Origin: Bacteroidota bacterium
Lineage (GTDB): Bacteria > Bacteroidota > Bacteroidia > Chitinophagales > Chitinophagaceae
Reading direction: 5' to 3'
Assembly: GCA_947452905.1 (NCBI GenBank)
Contig: CANGEP010000003.1
Coordinates: 62,001-126,000 of the forward strand
DNA length: 64,000 bases
Below the pieces are notes generated by a model. The model searched no databases. It was not told the DNA's origin and saw nothing but the letters and a program-made list of their open reading frames with translations. Below are positions 26,186-35,139 of this stretch, one piece after another. The position numbers and the translations under genes are program-made. Position 1 is the stretch's first letter, and every line of letters starts with the position of its first letter.

Positions 26186-27631
26186 CTATTTTTTTTGAAT
26201 TATTATTGCAGGAACCAAATGGTCCGAAAATAAAGAACGCTCCTCTTTAAACAAATAAGGAGGAGCATGATCTCCCACAATTATTACTCGGTCTACATCA
26301 TATTTATTGATCAGAGCAGCTAAATAAGACAACTCTTCACTCATTCTAAAATATCTTTTTAAGGATTGAGTGGAAGGGAAATAGTTTTTGTATTTTTCTG
26401 TAAAAGGTTTGTACAAAGGATTTTTATTTACTCTTTGGTTTAAATGAAAAGGCAGATGCGTATTAATACTTAAGCAATAAGTAAAAGATTTTTTAGCGCT
26501 GGATGTGTTTTTGAAAATCCATTCAAAAACAGCTTCATCTTTTACAGCCGTGTATTGATTATTAAATACCGGGGCATAACCCAGAGTGTCATGGAAAAAA
26601 GAATAATCTTTAAAATTGGAAAACCCAATTAGCTTTTTAAACCTTGCGCCTACACTATAAGCCCCCATAAAGGGTTGTACAGCCATAGTGGTATAACCCG
26701 CCTCTTTCTTTTTTTGAATTAAACTTTTTATATCACAGCTATTATGGTTAATAACCGAAAAATAAGCCTCCCCTTCTTTATTGAGTAGCTCTCTGCTTTC
26801 GGCCTGAACGGTAGCGCCATCAAAATAAGATTTCTCCATTTTTACATCATATCGATGGCTGTCAATTTGTAAGAAGGGAGCCAGTTGATTTTGCATTAAA
26901 GTATCATCTAAATAACCCCCCCAACTTTCTAATACAATTAAAATTTCATTATTACCTGTTGAGTTGTAAAAATATTTATAAGATAAAGAGGAGTCACCGT
27001 CTATATTTTTAAAATCGGCAATTTCATGAACGCTTTTTTGCCCTAGTTTATAAAGCTTATAATCAGTATACAAATCTTTGAAAAGGGATTTACCTAAATT
27101 ATACTCGCCTCTTTTTTCGGTTCTAATATTGATAATTGTTCTGCCTTTTTGTACGGTACCTAATAGAGAAGAACCGTTTAAAGAGTCCACGGTATAAATG
27201 AATAAAAAAAAGCTTGCGGCCACCACAATATTAATCCTGTATTTTTTATTACCTAGTTCTATTATTTTTTTATCAAATAAACCTATCAAGAAATTGGAAA
27301 GCCCTATGAATAGTAGTAATCCAAGAATTGCGATAACCCAAAACTGTATCGAAAAATGAGAGATAAACAAATAGGGTAGTTTCTCCACATAATTAAAAAC
27401 ATCAAAATAATATAAATGGGATAAGTTATAAATGATATCTGTAAGAACCAGTCCCATGAATACCACCAGTTTTAAAAAATGTTTTCGAACTATAATTAAA
27501 ACAAGGGGTAAAAAAATATATTCATAATAGAGCAGCGGCCTTTTGATGGTAACATCTAAAAAACCGGTGAGTACGATATTAAGTAGCAATATAATTACAA
27601 GGGTAATTATTATTTTTTTGTATTTCATCAT
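26186..27631 (-). CDS. Membrane phospho/sulfo-transferase of the alkaline phosphatase superfamily (LTA-synthase-like)
   Basis: About 481 residues from the ATG at 27631 (two further residues would need TTG). Five N-terminal hydrophobic segments (to about residue 155) precede an extracytoplasmic catalytic domain. Likely metal/nucleophile motifs are VLESWGG, the Thr in YFDGATVQAESRELL, INTHLPFHL and IVGDHAPP, the pattern of LtaS/phosphoglycerol-transferase-like proteins. In a Gram-negative it may decorate glycans or lipids with a phospho-group, or act as a sulfatase; substrate unknown. The sulfatase-type Cys/Ser-x-Pro-x-Arg motif is not evident, favouring the transferase reading. Confidence 0.75.
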   Translation of the reverse strand: MMKYKKIIITLVIILLLNIVLTGFLDVTIKRPLLYYEYIFLPLVLIIVRKHFLKLVVFMGLVLTDIIYNLSHLYYFDVFNYVEKLPYLFISHFSIQFWVIAILGLLLFIGLSNFLIGLFDKKIIELGNKKYRINIVVAASFFLFIYTVDSLNGSSLLGTVQKGRTIINIRTEKRGEYNLGKSLFKDLYTDYKLYKLGQKSVHEIADFKNIDGDSSLSYKYFYNSTGNNEILIVLESWGGYLDDTLMQNQLAPFLQIDSHRYDVKMEKSYFDGATVQAESRELLNKEGEAYFSVINHNSCDIKSLIQKKKEAGYTTMAVQPFMGAYSVGARFKKLIGFSNFKDYSFFHDTLGYAPVFNNQYTAVKDEAVFEWIFKNTSSAKKSFTYCLSINTHLPFHLNQRVNKNPLYKPFTEKYKNYFPSTQSLKRYFRMSEELSYLAALINKYDVDRVIIVGDHAPPYLFKEERSLFSDHLVPAIIIQKK

Positions 27632-27696
27632 AAACAATCTGGGGGGACTGAAAATAAGACTTATATTGAAGTCAAAGGTTTAAGAGGGTATTAGGT

Positions 27697-28575
27697 TTAT
27701 TTTAATTCTTTCATCCAATTAAGTAATAAACTGGGCCAATTTTCTAAAGCACCTTTTCCTAGAGCGAGTCCAAAACCATGCCCTCCGGTGGGGAAAATAT
27801 GCATTTCTACGGGCACTTTATTTTTTTTAAGACCCTGATAATACAATAAACTATTTTCTACAGGTACCGTGGTATCATCCGTGGCATGTAAAATAAAACT
27901 GGGTGGCGTTTGTCCCGTAATTTGTAATTCGTTGGAGTATTTTTGAACAAGGGCTTCGCTCGGATTGTCGCCTAGTAGGTTTTTTCTAGATCCTGTATGG
28001 GCATTTAATTTATCCATAGTAATTACAGGGTAAATTAAAATACTAAAATCGGGTCTGGTACTTTGGTCAAAATGCGTAGATAAGGTTGCAGCTAAATGCC
28101 CGCCTGCTGAAAAGCCCATAATACCCACTTTATTAGGATTGATATTCCAGGTTGATGCCCCTTGTCTTACAATACGAATAGCTTGTTGTGCATCTAGTAA
28201 AGGTGTTTGATCTGGAGCGCTACTAGAAAGAGAATCTGGAAGTCGGTATTTTAATACAAAAGCTGCAATGCCATGCGCATTCAAAAGCTTTGCTATATCA
28301 GTTCCCTCCCAGTCATAAGCAAGTCTTGCATAACCTCCCCCTGGACAAATAATCACGGCTTGTCCGGTTGCTCCTTTTTTATTGGGAATAAAAACCTCTA
28401 ATTGGGGTACTTGTACTTTACTAATTCTTACAATATCGGTACTCTCTACCTGCTCTTGTAAATTGTTTTTGATGCTTAAAGGAATATTCCCTTCGGGCCA
28501 AAGATTTAATTTCATGTTTTGACTATAAGTGCTTAAGGATAAGAGTAAAACTAAACAGGTATAAATAATTTTCAT
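27697..28575 (-). CDS. Secreted alpha/beta-hydrolase, carbohydrate-esterase-like
   Basis: A 292-residue exported hydrolase with a signal peptide to STYSQN. The oxyanion region is IICPGGGYARLAYDWEG, the nucleophile elbow GFSAGGHLA puts Ser156 as the catalytic serine, HATDDTTVPVENS supplies the acid and PTGGHGFGLA the histidine. This is the BD-FAE/acetylxylan-esterase-like arrangement common beside xylanase genes, which supports removal of acetyl or similar esters from plant polysaccharide; a different ester is possible. It is divergent from the GH29 gene. Confidence 0.85.
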   Translation of the reverse strand: MKIIYTCLVLLLSLSTYSQNMKLNLWPEGNIPLSIKNNLQEQVESTDIVRISKVQVPQLEVFIPNKKGATGQAVIICPGGGYARLAYDWEGTDIAKLLNAHGIAAFVLKYRLPDSLSSSAPDQTPLLDAQQAIRIVRQGASTWNINPNKVGIMGFSAGGHLAATLSTHFDQSTRPDFSILIYPVITMDKLNAHTGSRKNLLGDNPSEALVQKYSNELQITGQTPPSFILHATDDTTVPVENSLLYYQGLKKNKVPVEMHIFPTGGHGFGLALGKGALENWPSLLLNWMKELK

Positions 28576-28640
28576 AATAAAGGATTAAGTAAATTTAATG
28601 AATAGTTTAGAATATTAAATACTCAATAAAAAAGTATACC

Positions 28641-30092
28641 ATGAAATATTTTTATGTCTTATTGTTTGGCTTTATTTTTTCGAATGCTTGCTATGCACAA
28701 AATTATGAAGCCAATTGGACTTCTTTAAATACAAGAAAAATTCCCGCATGGTTTAATCAAGATAAGTTTGGCATATTTATTCATTGGGGGGTTTATTCGG
28801 TACCAGCCTATGCTCCCATTATGCCTAATAGTGGTTATAGTTATGCAGAATGGTATTGGCATCGTCTTTTTGAAAAGCAAAAAGACTTTATGGCATTTCA
28901 TACCAAAACCTATGGAAGCAGTTTTGCGTATGAACAATTTGAGCCAAAATTTACTGCCGAAATGTTTCAGCCCGATCAGTGGGCCGACTTGTTTAAAAAG
29001 TCGGGTGCTAAATATGTGGTATTAACCTCTAAACATCATGAGGGTTATACCTTATGGAATAGCGCCGAAGCAGATAAAGCTTGGAATAGACCCTGGAATG
29101 CGGTTACTGGCACTCCACATCGTGATTTATTAGGAGATTTAACCAATTCGGTACGTAATGCGGGTCTTAAAATGGGTTATTATTACTCATTATATGAATG
29201 GTTTAATCCAATGTGGCTCTATGATAAAAAATCCTATGTTGAAAAACATATGATTCCTCAGTTTAAAGATTTGGTCACCAAATACAAACCTTCCATAATT
29301 TTTTCGGATGGTGAATGGGACCTGTCGGATTCGGCATGGCAGAGTCCTAAATTATTGGCATGGCTATTTAATGAATCACCCGTAAAAGACAATGTGGTTG
29401 TTAATGATCGTTGGGGCAATAATACCCGAGAAAAAAATCATGGAGCCATGTACACCACTTCCGAATATGGAGCGGGCATGGATGCGAGTATTATTTGGGA
29501 AGAAAGTCAGGGCGTAGGACTCTCTTATGGCTATAATAGAAACGAACAATTAAAAGATTATAAATCGAGTTATGAACTAATATTAATGCTTAACGATTTG
29601 GTTTCTAGAGGCGGTAATTTTTTATTAGATATTGGACCCGATGCCGATGGCAATATTCCTGTTATCATGCAGCAAAGGCTTACCGATATGGGTAACTGGC
29701 TTGAAGTAAACGGAGAAGCTATTTATGGTACCACCGCTTGGCGTCAACCCGCTCAATGGAGTGAAGGCCCCAAGGCTACTAAAAATAAAGCAAGTTTTAT
29801 GGCAGCTTATAGAGTGGCCGATTTAGTAGTACCTAAAAAAGACAGTGCTTATATCGAAGCTTTTTTTACCAAAAAAGAAAATAATTTTTATAGTATCATC
29901 CCATCCTACAGAAATAATATTACGCTTAAAAATGTAGTATTATCTAACACCGCTACGGTTACTGTATTAGGTTCATCAGCTAAAATTATTTGGAAACAAA
30001 AAGGAGCAAATGTTTTTGTTGATATGTCTAGTATAAAACCCAATGATATTTCTCCTACTGGCATTTTTGTATTAAAATTTAGTAATCCCTAA
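28641..30092 (+). CDS. Secreted GH29 alpha-L-fucosidase
   Basis: A 483-residue exported retaining fucosidase with a signal peptide ending ACYAQN. The family opening is WFNQDKFGIFIHWGVYSVPA, followed by YVVLTSKHHEGYTLW, a fucose-pocket segment, and IIFSDGEWD with Asp223 as the expected nucleophile. A C-terminal beta domain occupies about residues 370-483. It removes alpha-linked L-fucose from glycans. The next gene, an M42 peptidase, starts 6 bp later, so the two are one transcript. Confidence 0.94.
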   Translation: MKYFYVLLFGFIFSNACYAQNYEANWTSLNTRKIPAWFNQDKFGIFIHWGVYSVPAYAPIMPNSGYSYAEWYWHRLFEKQKDFMAFHTKTYGSSFAYEQFEPKFTAEMFQPDQWADLFKKSGAKYVVLTSKHHEGYTLWNSAEADKAWNRPWNAVTGTPHRDLLGDLTNSVRNAGLKMGYYYSLYEWFNPMWLYDKKSYVEKHMIPQFKDLVTKYKPSIIFSDGEWDLSDSAWQSPKLLAWLFNESPVKDNVVVNDRWGNNTREKNHGAMYTTSEYGAGMDASIIWEESQGVGLSYGYNRNEQLKDYKSSYELILMLNDLVSRGGNFLLDIGPDADGNIPVIMQQRLTDMGNWLEVNGEAIYGTTAWRQPAQWSEGPKATKNKASFMAAYRVADLVVPKKDSAYIEAFFTKKENNFYSIIPSYRNNITLKNVVLSNTATVTVLGSSAKIIWKQKGANVFVDMSSIKPNDISPTGIFVLKFSNP

Positions 30093-30098
30093 TAGTGT

Positions 30099-32231
30099 AT
30101 GAAAAAAGTATTTTTGTTTTTATTAATTATGGCTGCGCAAAAAAACTTTGCACAGCTAAGTGCTACGCAGGAAAATTTATTGTCATCAATCGTTGAGTTT
30201 TCAAAAACAAGTGCTGTTACTGGCAGAGTACAAGAAGCCAGAAATTTTTTAACTAACTTATTTGAAAAAGGAATTTGTAAACAAGATAGGTTGGGAAACC
30301 TGGTCATTACTATTGGCTCGGGTGCCCCTAAAAGACTATTTACAGCTGCTTTGGATGAACCAGGCTATGTAATTAGTCAAATTCAGGAGGATGGTTATTT
30401 AAGAATAACACCAGTTGGTTTTGGTCAGCAAGGCACTATGTATCATCAATTCTTAGAAGGAAGTGAAGTAAAAATTACCACCGAAAAAAATAGTCAAATA
30501 GGCGTATCTACTGTGCCCTCTTCTCATTACGATTTATTAAGAGCGGTTCCTGAAAAAAGTAAAAATGCTTTTCAATGGCAAGAGGCTTTTGTAGATGTTG
30601 GTGTAAGCAGCAGCAATCAAGTGGCAGCTAAGGGTATTCAATTATTAGACCCGGTAACTACTAATAAAAAACCAATTGTTATTTCCGAAAAATATATCGC
30701 TGCCCCTTCGGTAAATTCAAAAGCAGCTGTTATAGCTTTAGCAACTGTTGCCAATACTTTGTTACATCAAAAATTTACCGGTACGGTTGTTATTGCTTTT
30801 ACAACCCTCGAATTAATAAATGGTAAGGGAATTGAAACAGTATTAAATAACTATGGTCCCTTTGATGAGGTCCTCAGGTTTAATAGATTTTTAAATGCAC
30901 CCAAAGCGAGTGAAAATAATATTCTTGTAAACAAAACTATTCCCAATACGAATACCCATCAACTGACTGCTTCGCCTAATACTTCTTTTAAAAATCCATA
31001 CACCAATGGTCCAAATTGGGGCAAAGCAAAAGTGTATGAGCTAGGAATGACTAGTGTCTATACTTCCACGCCAGTAGAAATGATTTCGGTAAACACAGCT
31101 GAATTACTCACTCAATTATTTTTACAAAGTATAGAAAATAAAAATTGGGAATTAGTAAATGTAAAAAAATACAATAATCCTGTTCCCAATGTAAACTATA
31201 CTACCTTTTTAAAGGAAGAAAATATAGTGGCTAATCTGGTAAGTAAATATGGTGTTAATCCCGATGAGAAACCTGTTCGTGATTTTATATTAACCCAATT
31301 ACCAACTTGGGCAAAACCAACAGTGGATGAAAAAGGAAATATAATTATTGCCTTTGGAAAAGGAGAAAAGCATATTGCCTTTGTGGCACATATGGATGAA
31401 GTTGGTTTTCAGGTAGACTCTATTTTAAATGATGGTCGATTGGCTTTAAAAGAAATTGGTGGATTTTTTAATTGGGTATGGGAGGGACATAGTGCCTTAG
31501 TACATACTGATAATAAGGATATTAATGCCGTTTTTGAACCTCGTGCTAATTATTTACAAGAAAATAAAAGACATTTAATTGGTACGCCTCTACTGGTTAA
31601 TGCAGGGTTTAGCTCCAAAGAAGAAGCTTTGCTGGCAGGTGTAAAGCCAAGGCAAACCACTGTTACGATGCCTAAAAAAATGATAAGACTAAGTGAATCA
31701 AAAGCCACTGCCAGAGGCTTTGATGATAGAGTGGGTTGTGCTGCTTTATTAATGGCTTTAGAAAATATCAATCCCAACACAATTCCTTATAAAGTAAGTT
31801 TTATTTGGACAACAGGAGAAGAGACCGGGCTTGTTGGATCTACTTTTGCGGAGCAGTATATGAAAGATGTAAGTGTGGGTTATCCCATAGATACTTATGT
31901 TTCAGCGGATGCTCCGATGGAATCAAAAATATTTGGTTATTGCCCATTAGGAAAAGGAGCTATTGTTAGGGTGCTTGAGAGTGTGAATTTTGTAAGCAGA
32001 GAAAATTTAGCTTATTTACAAAAATTAGCTACGCATAAAAATATTAAACTTCAATATGGTATGACCGCTGGTGGAACTGATGGACAAGGATTTTTAGCTA
32101 ATGGAATTCCTTCGGTGCCACTTTCATGGCCAGGTAGATATTCTCATTCCCCTATCGAGGTCATGGATTTCAACGATATGAAAAGTTTAACGCAATTAAT
32201 AAATGCCATTATTTTAGACGGGCCTAAATAA
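30099..32231 (+). CDS. Secreted double-domain M42-type aminopeptidase; N-terminal half degenerate
   Basis: A 710-residue exported protein (signal peptide to AAQKNFAQ) made of two M42-like halves. The C-terminal half (about 375-710) is a complete dinuclear zinc peptidase: FVAHMDEVGF, ARGFDDRVGCAAL, TTGEETGLVGS, SADAP and GRYSHSPIEVM. The N-terminal half (about 20-365) aligns by eye (FTAALDEPGYVISQI; VNSKAAVIALATVA; AFTTLELINGKGIE) but lacks the His, the Asp pair and the Glu pair, so it should not bind zinc. Average M42 enzymes are about 350 residues. The degenerate half may serve assembly or substrate gating. Activity on N-terminal residues of peptides is inferred from the family. Confidence 0.88.
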   Translation: MKKVFLFLLIMAAQKNFAQLSATQENLLSSIVEFSKTSAVTGRVQEARNFLTNLFEKGICKQDRLGNLVITIGSGAPKRLFTAALDEPGYVISQIQEDGYLRITPVGFGQQGTMYHQFLEGSEVKITTEKNSQIGVSTVPSSHYDLLRAVPEKSKNAFQWQEAFVDVGVSSSNQVAAKGIQLLDPVTTNKKPIVISEKYIAAPSVNSKAAVIALATVANTLLHQKFTGTVVIAFTTLELINGKGIETVLNNYGPFDEVLRFNRFLNAPKASENNILVNKTIPNTNTHQLTASPNTSFKNPYTNGPNWGKAKVYELGMTSVYTSTPVEMISVNTAELLTQLFLQSIENKNWELVNVKKYNNPVPNVNYTTFLKEENIVANLVSKYGVNPDEKPVRDFILTQLPTWAKPTVDEKGNIIIAFGKGEKHIAFVAHMDEVGFQVDSILNDGRLALKEIGGFFNWVWEGHSALVHTDNKDINAVFEPRANYLQENKRHLIGTPLLVNAGFSSKEEALLAGVKPRQTTVTMPKKMIRLSESKATARGFDDRVGCAALLMALENINPNTIPYKVSFIWTTGEETGLVGSTFAEQYMKDVSVGYPIDTYVSADAPMESKIFGYCPLGKGAIVRVLESVNFVSRENLAYLQKLATHKNIKLQYGMTAGGTDGQGFLANGIPSVPLSWPGRYSHSPIEVMDFNDMKSLTQLINAIILDGPK

Positions 32232-32260
32232 ATAATTAAGCGCTTTTTTAAACATTTGCA

Positions 32261-33157
32261 ATGAAAATTTCTTTAACGCTGATTTTGGTTTTTACTATTT
32301 CGATTTCTCTTTTTGCACAAACGCAAAACACAAAATTGGTTTTGTTGGGTACGGGCACACCTATTACAAATGCGGATAGATCGGGCCCCTCTTTGGCTAT
32401 TGTAGTTAATAATGCCTCTTATATTGTAGACTGTGGGCCAGGTGTAGTTAGAAGAGCAGCTGCGGCCAGTGAAAACGGGATAGAAGCTTTACAAACTAAA
32501 AATTTAAAAAAACTTTTTATTACACACTTGCATAGTGATCATACTATTGGTTATCCAGATATTATTTTTTCACCGGCTGTGTTACATCGTAAAGAAGCAC
32601 TAGAAGTATATGGACCCATTGGCTTACAAAATATGACCCATCATATTATGCAAGCCTATCAAGAAGATGTAGATAAACGCATTCATGGTTTAGAAAAAGG
32701 AGAGCCCGAAGGCTATATAGTAAATGTACATGAAGTGGATAGTGGTCTTATTTATAAAGACAATAATATTAGCGTAATAGCTTTTCAAGTAAAACATGGA
32801 ACTTGGAAATCGGCTTTGGGCTATAAATTTACCACTGCCGATAAAACAATTGTTGTTTCTGGAGATTGTACTTACAGCGAGGAATTAATTAAGCAAGCAC
32901 AAAACTGTGATATTTTAGTGCACGAGGTTTATTCAGAAAAAGGATTGCTTACTAAAACCGAGGATGATAAAGCGTATTTCCCTTCTTTTCATACTTCCAC
33001 CTCACAATTAGCTGCTATAGCCAATAAAGCGAAACCTAAATTGTTAGTGTTAACTCATCAGTTGCCATTGGGAGTACCCTTGCAAAATTTAATAGATGAG
33101 ATTAGTTCAAAGTATAAAGGTGCCATTGTAAATGGTAAGGACCTCGACGTTTTTTAG
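32261..33157 (+). CDS. Secreted metallo-beta-lactamase-fold hydrolase
   Basis: A 298-residue exported MBL-fold protein with a signal peptide to SLFAQT. The metal motif THLHSDHTIGYPDI, GDCTYSEELI and the late LVLTHQLPLGVP resemble RNase Z/arylsulfatase-type members. Because it is exported, tRNA processing is unlikely; an esterase, sulfatase or phosphodiesterase role is more plausible. It follows the M42 gene by 29 bp, probably in the same transcript as the GH29 gene. Its stop overlaps that of the convergent small gene by 4 bp. Confidence 0.85.
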   Translation: MKISLTLILVFTISISLFAQTQNTKLVLLGTGTPITNADRSGPSLAIVVNNASYIVDCGPGVVRRAAAASENGIEALQTKNLKKLFITHLHSDHTIGYPDIIFSPAVLHRKEALEVYGPIGLQNMTHHIMQAYQEDVDKRIHGLEKGEPEGYIVNVHEVDSGLIYKDNNISVIAFQVKHGTWKSALGYKFTTADKTIVVSGDCTYSEELIKQAQNCDILVHEVYSEKGLLTKTEDDKAYFPSFHTSTSQLAAIANKAKPKLLVLTHQLPLGVPLQNLIDEISSKYKGAIVNGKDLDVF

Positions 33158-33393
33158 TCCTTTTTTTCGGCTCTTCTGCGCGCTTCCTCCGCTTCTTTAT
33201 AAACTCTTATCCATGTAAGAGAAATATCGATGATAGCAAGTAAGGGTCCAATCATCACCACCATAATAACTTCTAGGCCTGGTGAATATCCTATAACGCC
33301 ATCATAAGACGACATTTTTGATCTTTTGTATAATTTGTAAAGGCAGTAGATAGCAGATAAAATCCAAATGCCAATAATAATATTCTGTAACAT
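33154..33393 (-). CDS. Small membrane protein of unknown function
   Basis: 79 residues from the ATG at 33393 (MLQNIIIGIWIL); a longer form would start at TTG. Two hydrophobic segments (residues about 3-19 and 42-62) surround a short basic loop, and the tail is highly charged (EAEEARRRAEKKD). I do not recognise the family. Its stop overlaps that of the MBL gene (TTAG), and the M1 peptidase gene upstream is on the same strand, 49 bp away. Confidence 0.6.
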   Translation of the reverse strand: MLQNIIIGIWILSAIYCLYKLYKRSKMSSYDGVIGYSPGLEVIMVVMIGPLLAIIDISLTWIRVYKEAEEARRRAEKKD

Positions 33394-33442
33394 GGTGTTC
33401 AATTTATAGTACAAAGTTAGTTAAATAGTTTTGTTTATGCGT

Positions 33443-35080
33443 TTATTGAAAACTTACCTTCTTTAAATAATAACCCTTGGGATCCACCATAGGAGGCAGC
33501 GTTGATTTTATCTTCAGCCCCTCTTTACCCATCATGAGTCTTTCTGTTTTACCATTCATAAAAATATCTACCGGTACATCCATAAAGTAATTATTAATTT
33601 TTACTTGATATTGTTGGTATCCCACTTCTTTGATCGCAAAATCAATCACATTAGTAGTTCTTAAATAAAAGTCAAAAAAGGGTTGTAAAGAATAGCCCGC
33701 TTCTTTGCTAAATAATTTTTCTACATCATTAGAGCTTACAAAATTATCATAGGTGTACGCAGGATCGGTAGCCAATTTTTTTAAAGTAGGTAAGAAAACA
33801 CCATCGCCAATAACATATCTTAAACTATGCATAAAAAAAGAACCCTTGGTATAAATATCATTACCTGCATAGGTTTCATCTTCTGATAACTCCTCTGCGC
33901 CTACCATTGGTTTTTTATATTTAATTGATTTTTTATGTCCTGCAATTATTTCGTCATAAGCGTTTTGACCTCCCAGTTCATACATACATAATGCTTCTGC
34001 ATAAGTGGCAATCCCCTCTTGTATCCACATATGCGCCCAATCTTTATTGGTTACTTTATTAGCCCACCACTCATGTGCATATTCGTGAAATAAATTGGCC
34101 GAATAATCTTGTCCTCCAATTTTAGTGTATTCGAATTTATTATTAAAAGTAATCATGGTTTGATGTTCCATACCTGAATTAGGCACTTCGGCAATACCTA
34201 TTTTTTCTTTAAACCATGGATATTCCCCAAAATATTTTTCTAAAATTTTAGTGTCTCTAATTTTAGTAGTAATTAATTTTTTAGCCTGTGCAGTGTCTTC
34301 TTCTAATACATAAAATTCAATAGGCACTTTGTTTCCGTTAATAGTGGTGTAAGTATCTTTGGCAACAAGGTATTTTCCAATATTAAATACGACACAATAA
34401 TTACTTATCGTGTAATTTGTATTCCACGAAAAAGTTGTTTTATTTTTTTTAGGAGTAATTTTTTGTAAAAGCCCTGGTCCTGCTACAGATAAGCCTTTGG
34501 GCACAGTGATATTCATTTCAACCCCTTCATTGGGTTCATCACTTGGATGATCTTTACAAGGAAAATAAACACGTCCACCCTCTTTCTGACAATTAATAGA
34601 AACCCAATCATTACCTGCTTTGTCTTTAGACCAGGTAAAACCACCCGACCAAGGAGGTTTTACTGCAATGGGAGGGTGTCCACCATAAGCAATATCTACT
34701 ATTTGCTTTCCTTCTTTAAAACCACCTGCACTGGTAATATAAATTTTATCGTCTTTTTGTTCAAAGCTAACAGCCTTATTATTCACCTTAACTTTTTCGA
34801 CGCTAAGCAAGTGAACAAGGTCTAATAAAATTGTATCAGCACTTTTGTAAAGATTTACATTTACAATCGTATTTCCTTGAATAGTTTTTTCTTCAATATT
34901 CACCTCCAAATTAATGGTGTAATGTCTGATATCCATATTGGCTTGTAATGGTTTTAGCTTACCCCCCGAAGACAAATAACTGATATCTAAGTTTTGTGCG
35001 AAAGCATTATGGAAGCTAAAACAAAGAAACAAACCTAAAAATCCTATTTTAAAAAATCGATTGGTTAAAAAATGCGGCAT
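33443..35080 (-). CDS. Secreted M1-family metallopeptidase
   Basis: About 545 residues from the ATG at 35080 (MPHFLTNRF); the frame is open up to 35140, but that would start at TTG, overlapping the next gene's start. Signal peptide to NAFAQN. Gluzincin features: GMEHQTM in place of the aminopeptidase GAMEN, and HEYAHEWW, which with a Glu 18 residues later (WIQEGIATYAE) forms the zinc site. The beta-rich N-terminal domain (about 40-240) is typical of M1. It probably trims N-terminal residues from peptides in the periplasm. Confidence 0.92.
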   Translation of the reverse strand: MPHFLTNRFFKIGFLGLFLCFSFHNAFAQNLDISYLSSGGKLKPLQANMDIRHYTINLEVNIEEKTIQGNTIVNVNLYKSADTILLDLVHLLSVEKVKVNNKAVSFEQKDDKIYITSAGGFKEGKQIVDIAYGGHPPIAVKPPWSGGFTWSKDKAGNDWVSINCQKEGGRVYFPCKDHPSDEPNEGVEMNITVPKGLSVAGPGLLQKITPKKNKTTFSWNTNYTISNYCVVFNIGKYLVAKDTYTTINGNKVPIEFYVLEEDTAQAKKLITTKIRDTKILEKYFGEYPWFKEKIGIAEVPNSGMEHQTMITFNNKFEYTKIGGQDYSANLFHEYAHEWWANKVTNKDWAHMWIQEGIATYAEALCMYELGGQNAYDEIIAGHKKSIKYKKPMVGAEELSEDETYAGNDIYTKGSFFMHSLRYVIGDGVFLPTLKKLATDPAYTYDNFVSSNDVEKLFSKEAGYSLQPFFDFYLRTTNVIDFAIKEVGYQQYQVKINNYFMDVPVDIFMNGKTERLMMGKEGLKIKSTLPPMVDPKGYYLKKVSFQ

Positions 35081-35139
35081 AGTAATTTTTTTATACTTTG
35101 AATTTACCCTATTTTTTTTAACTTCCCTAAAACTTAGCA

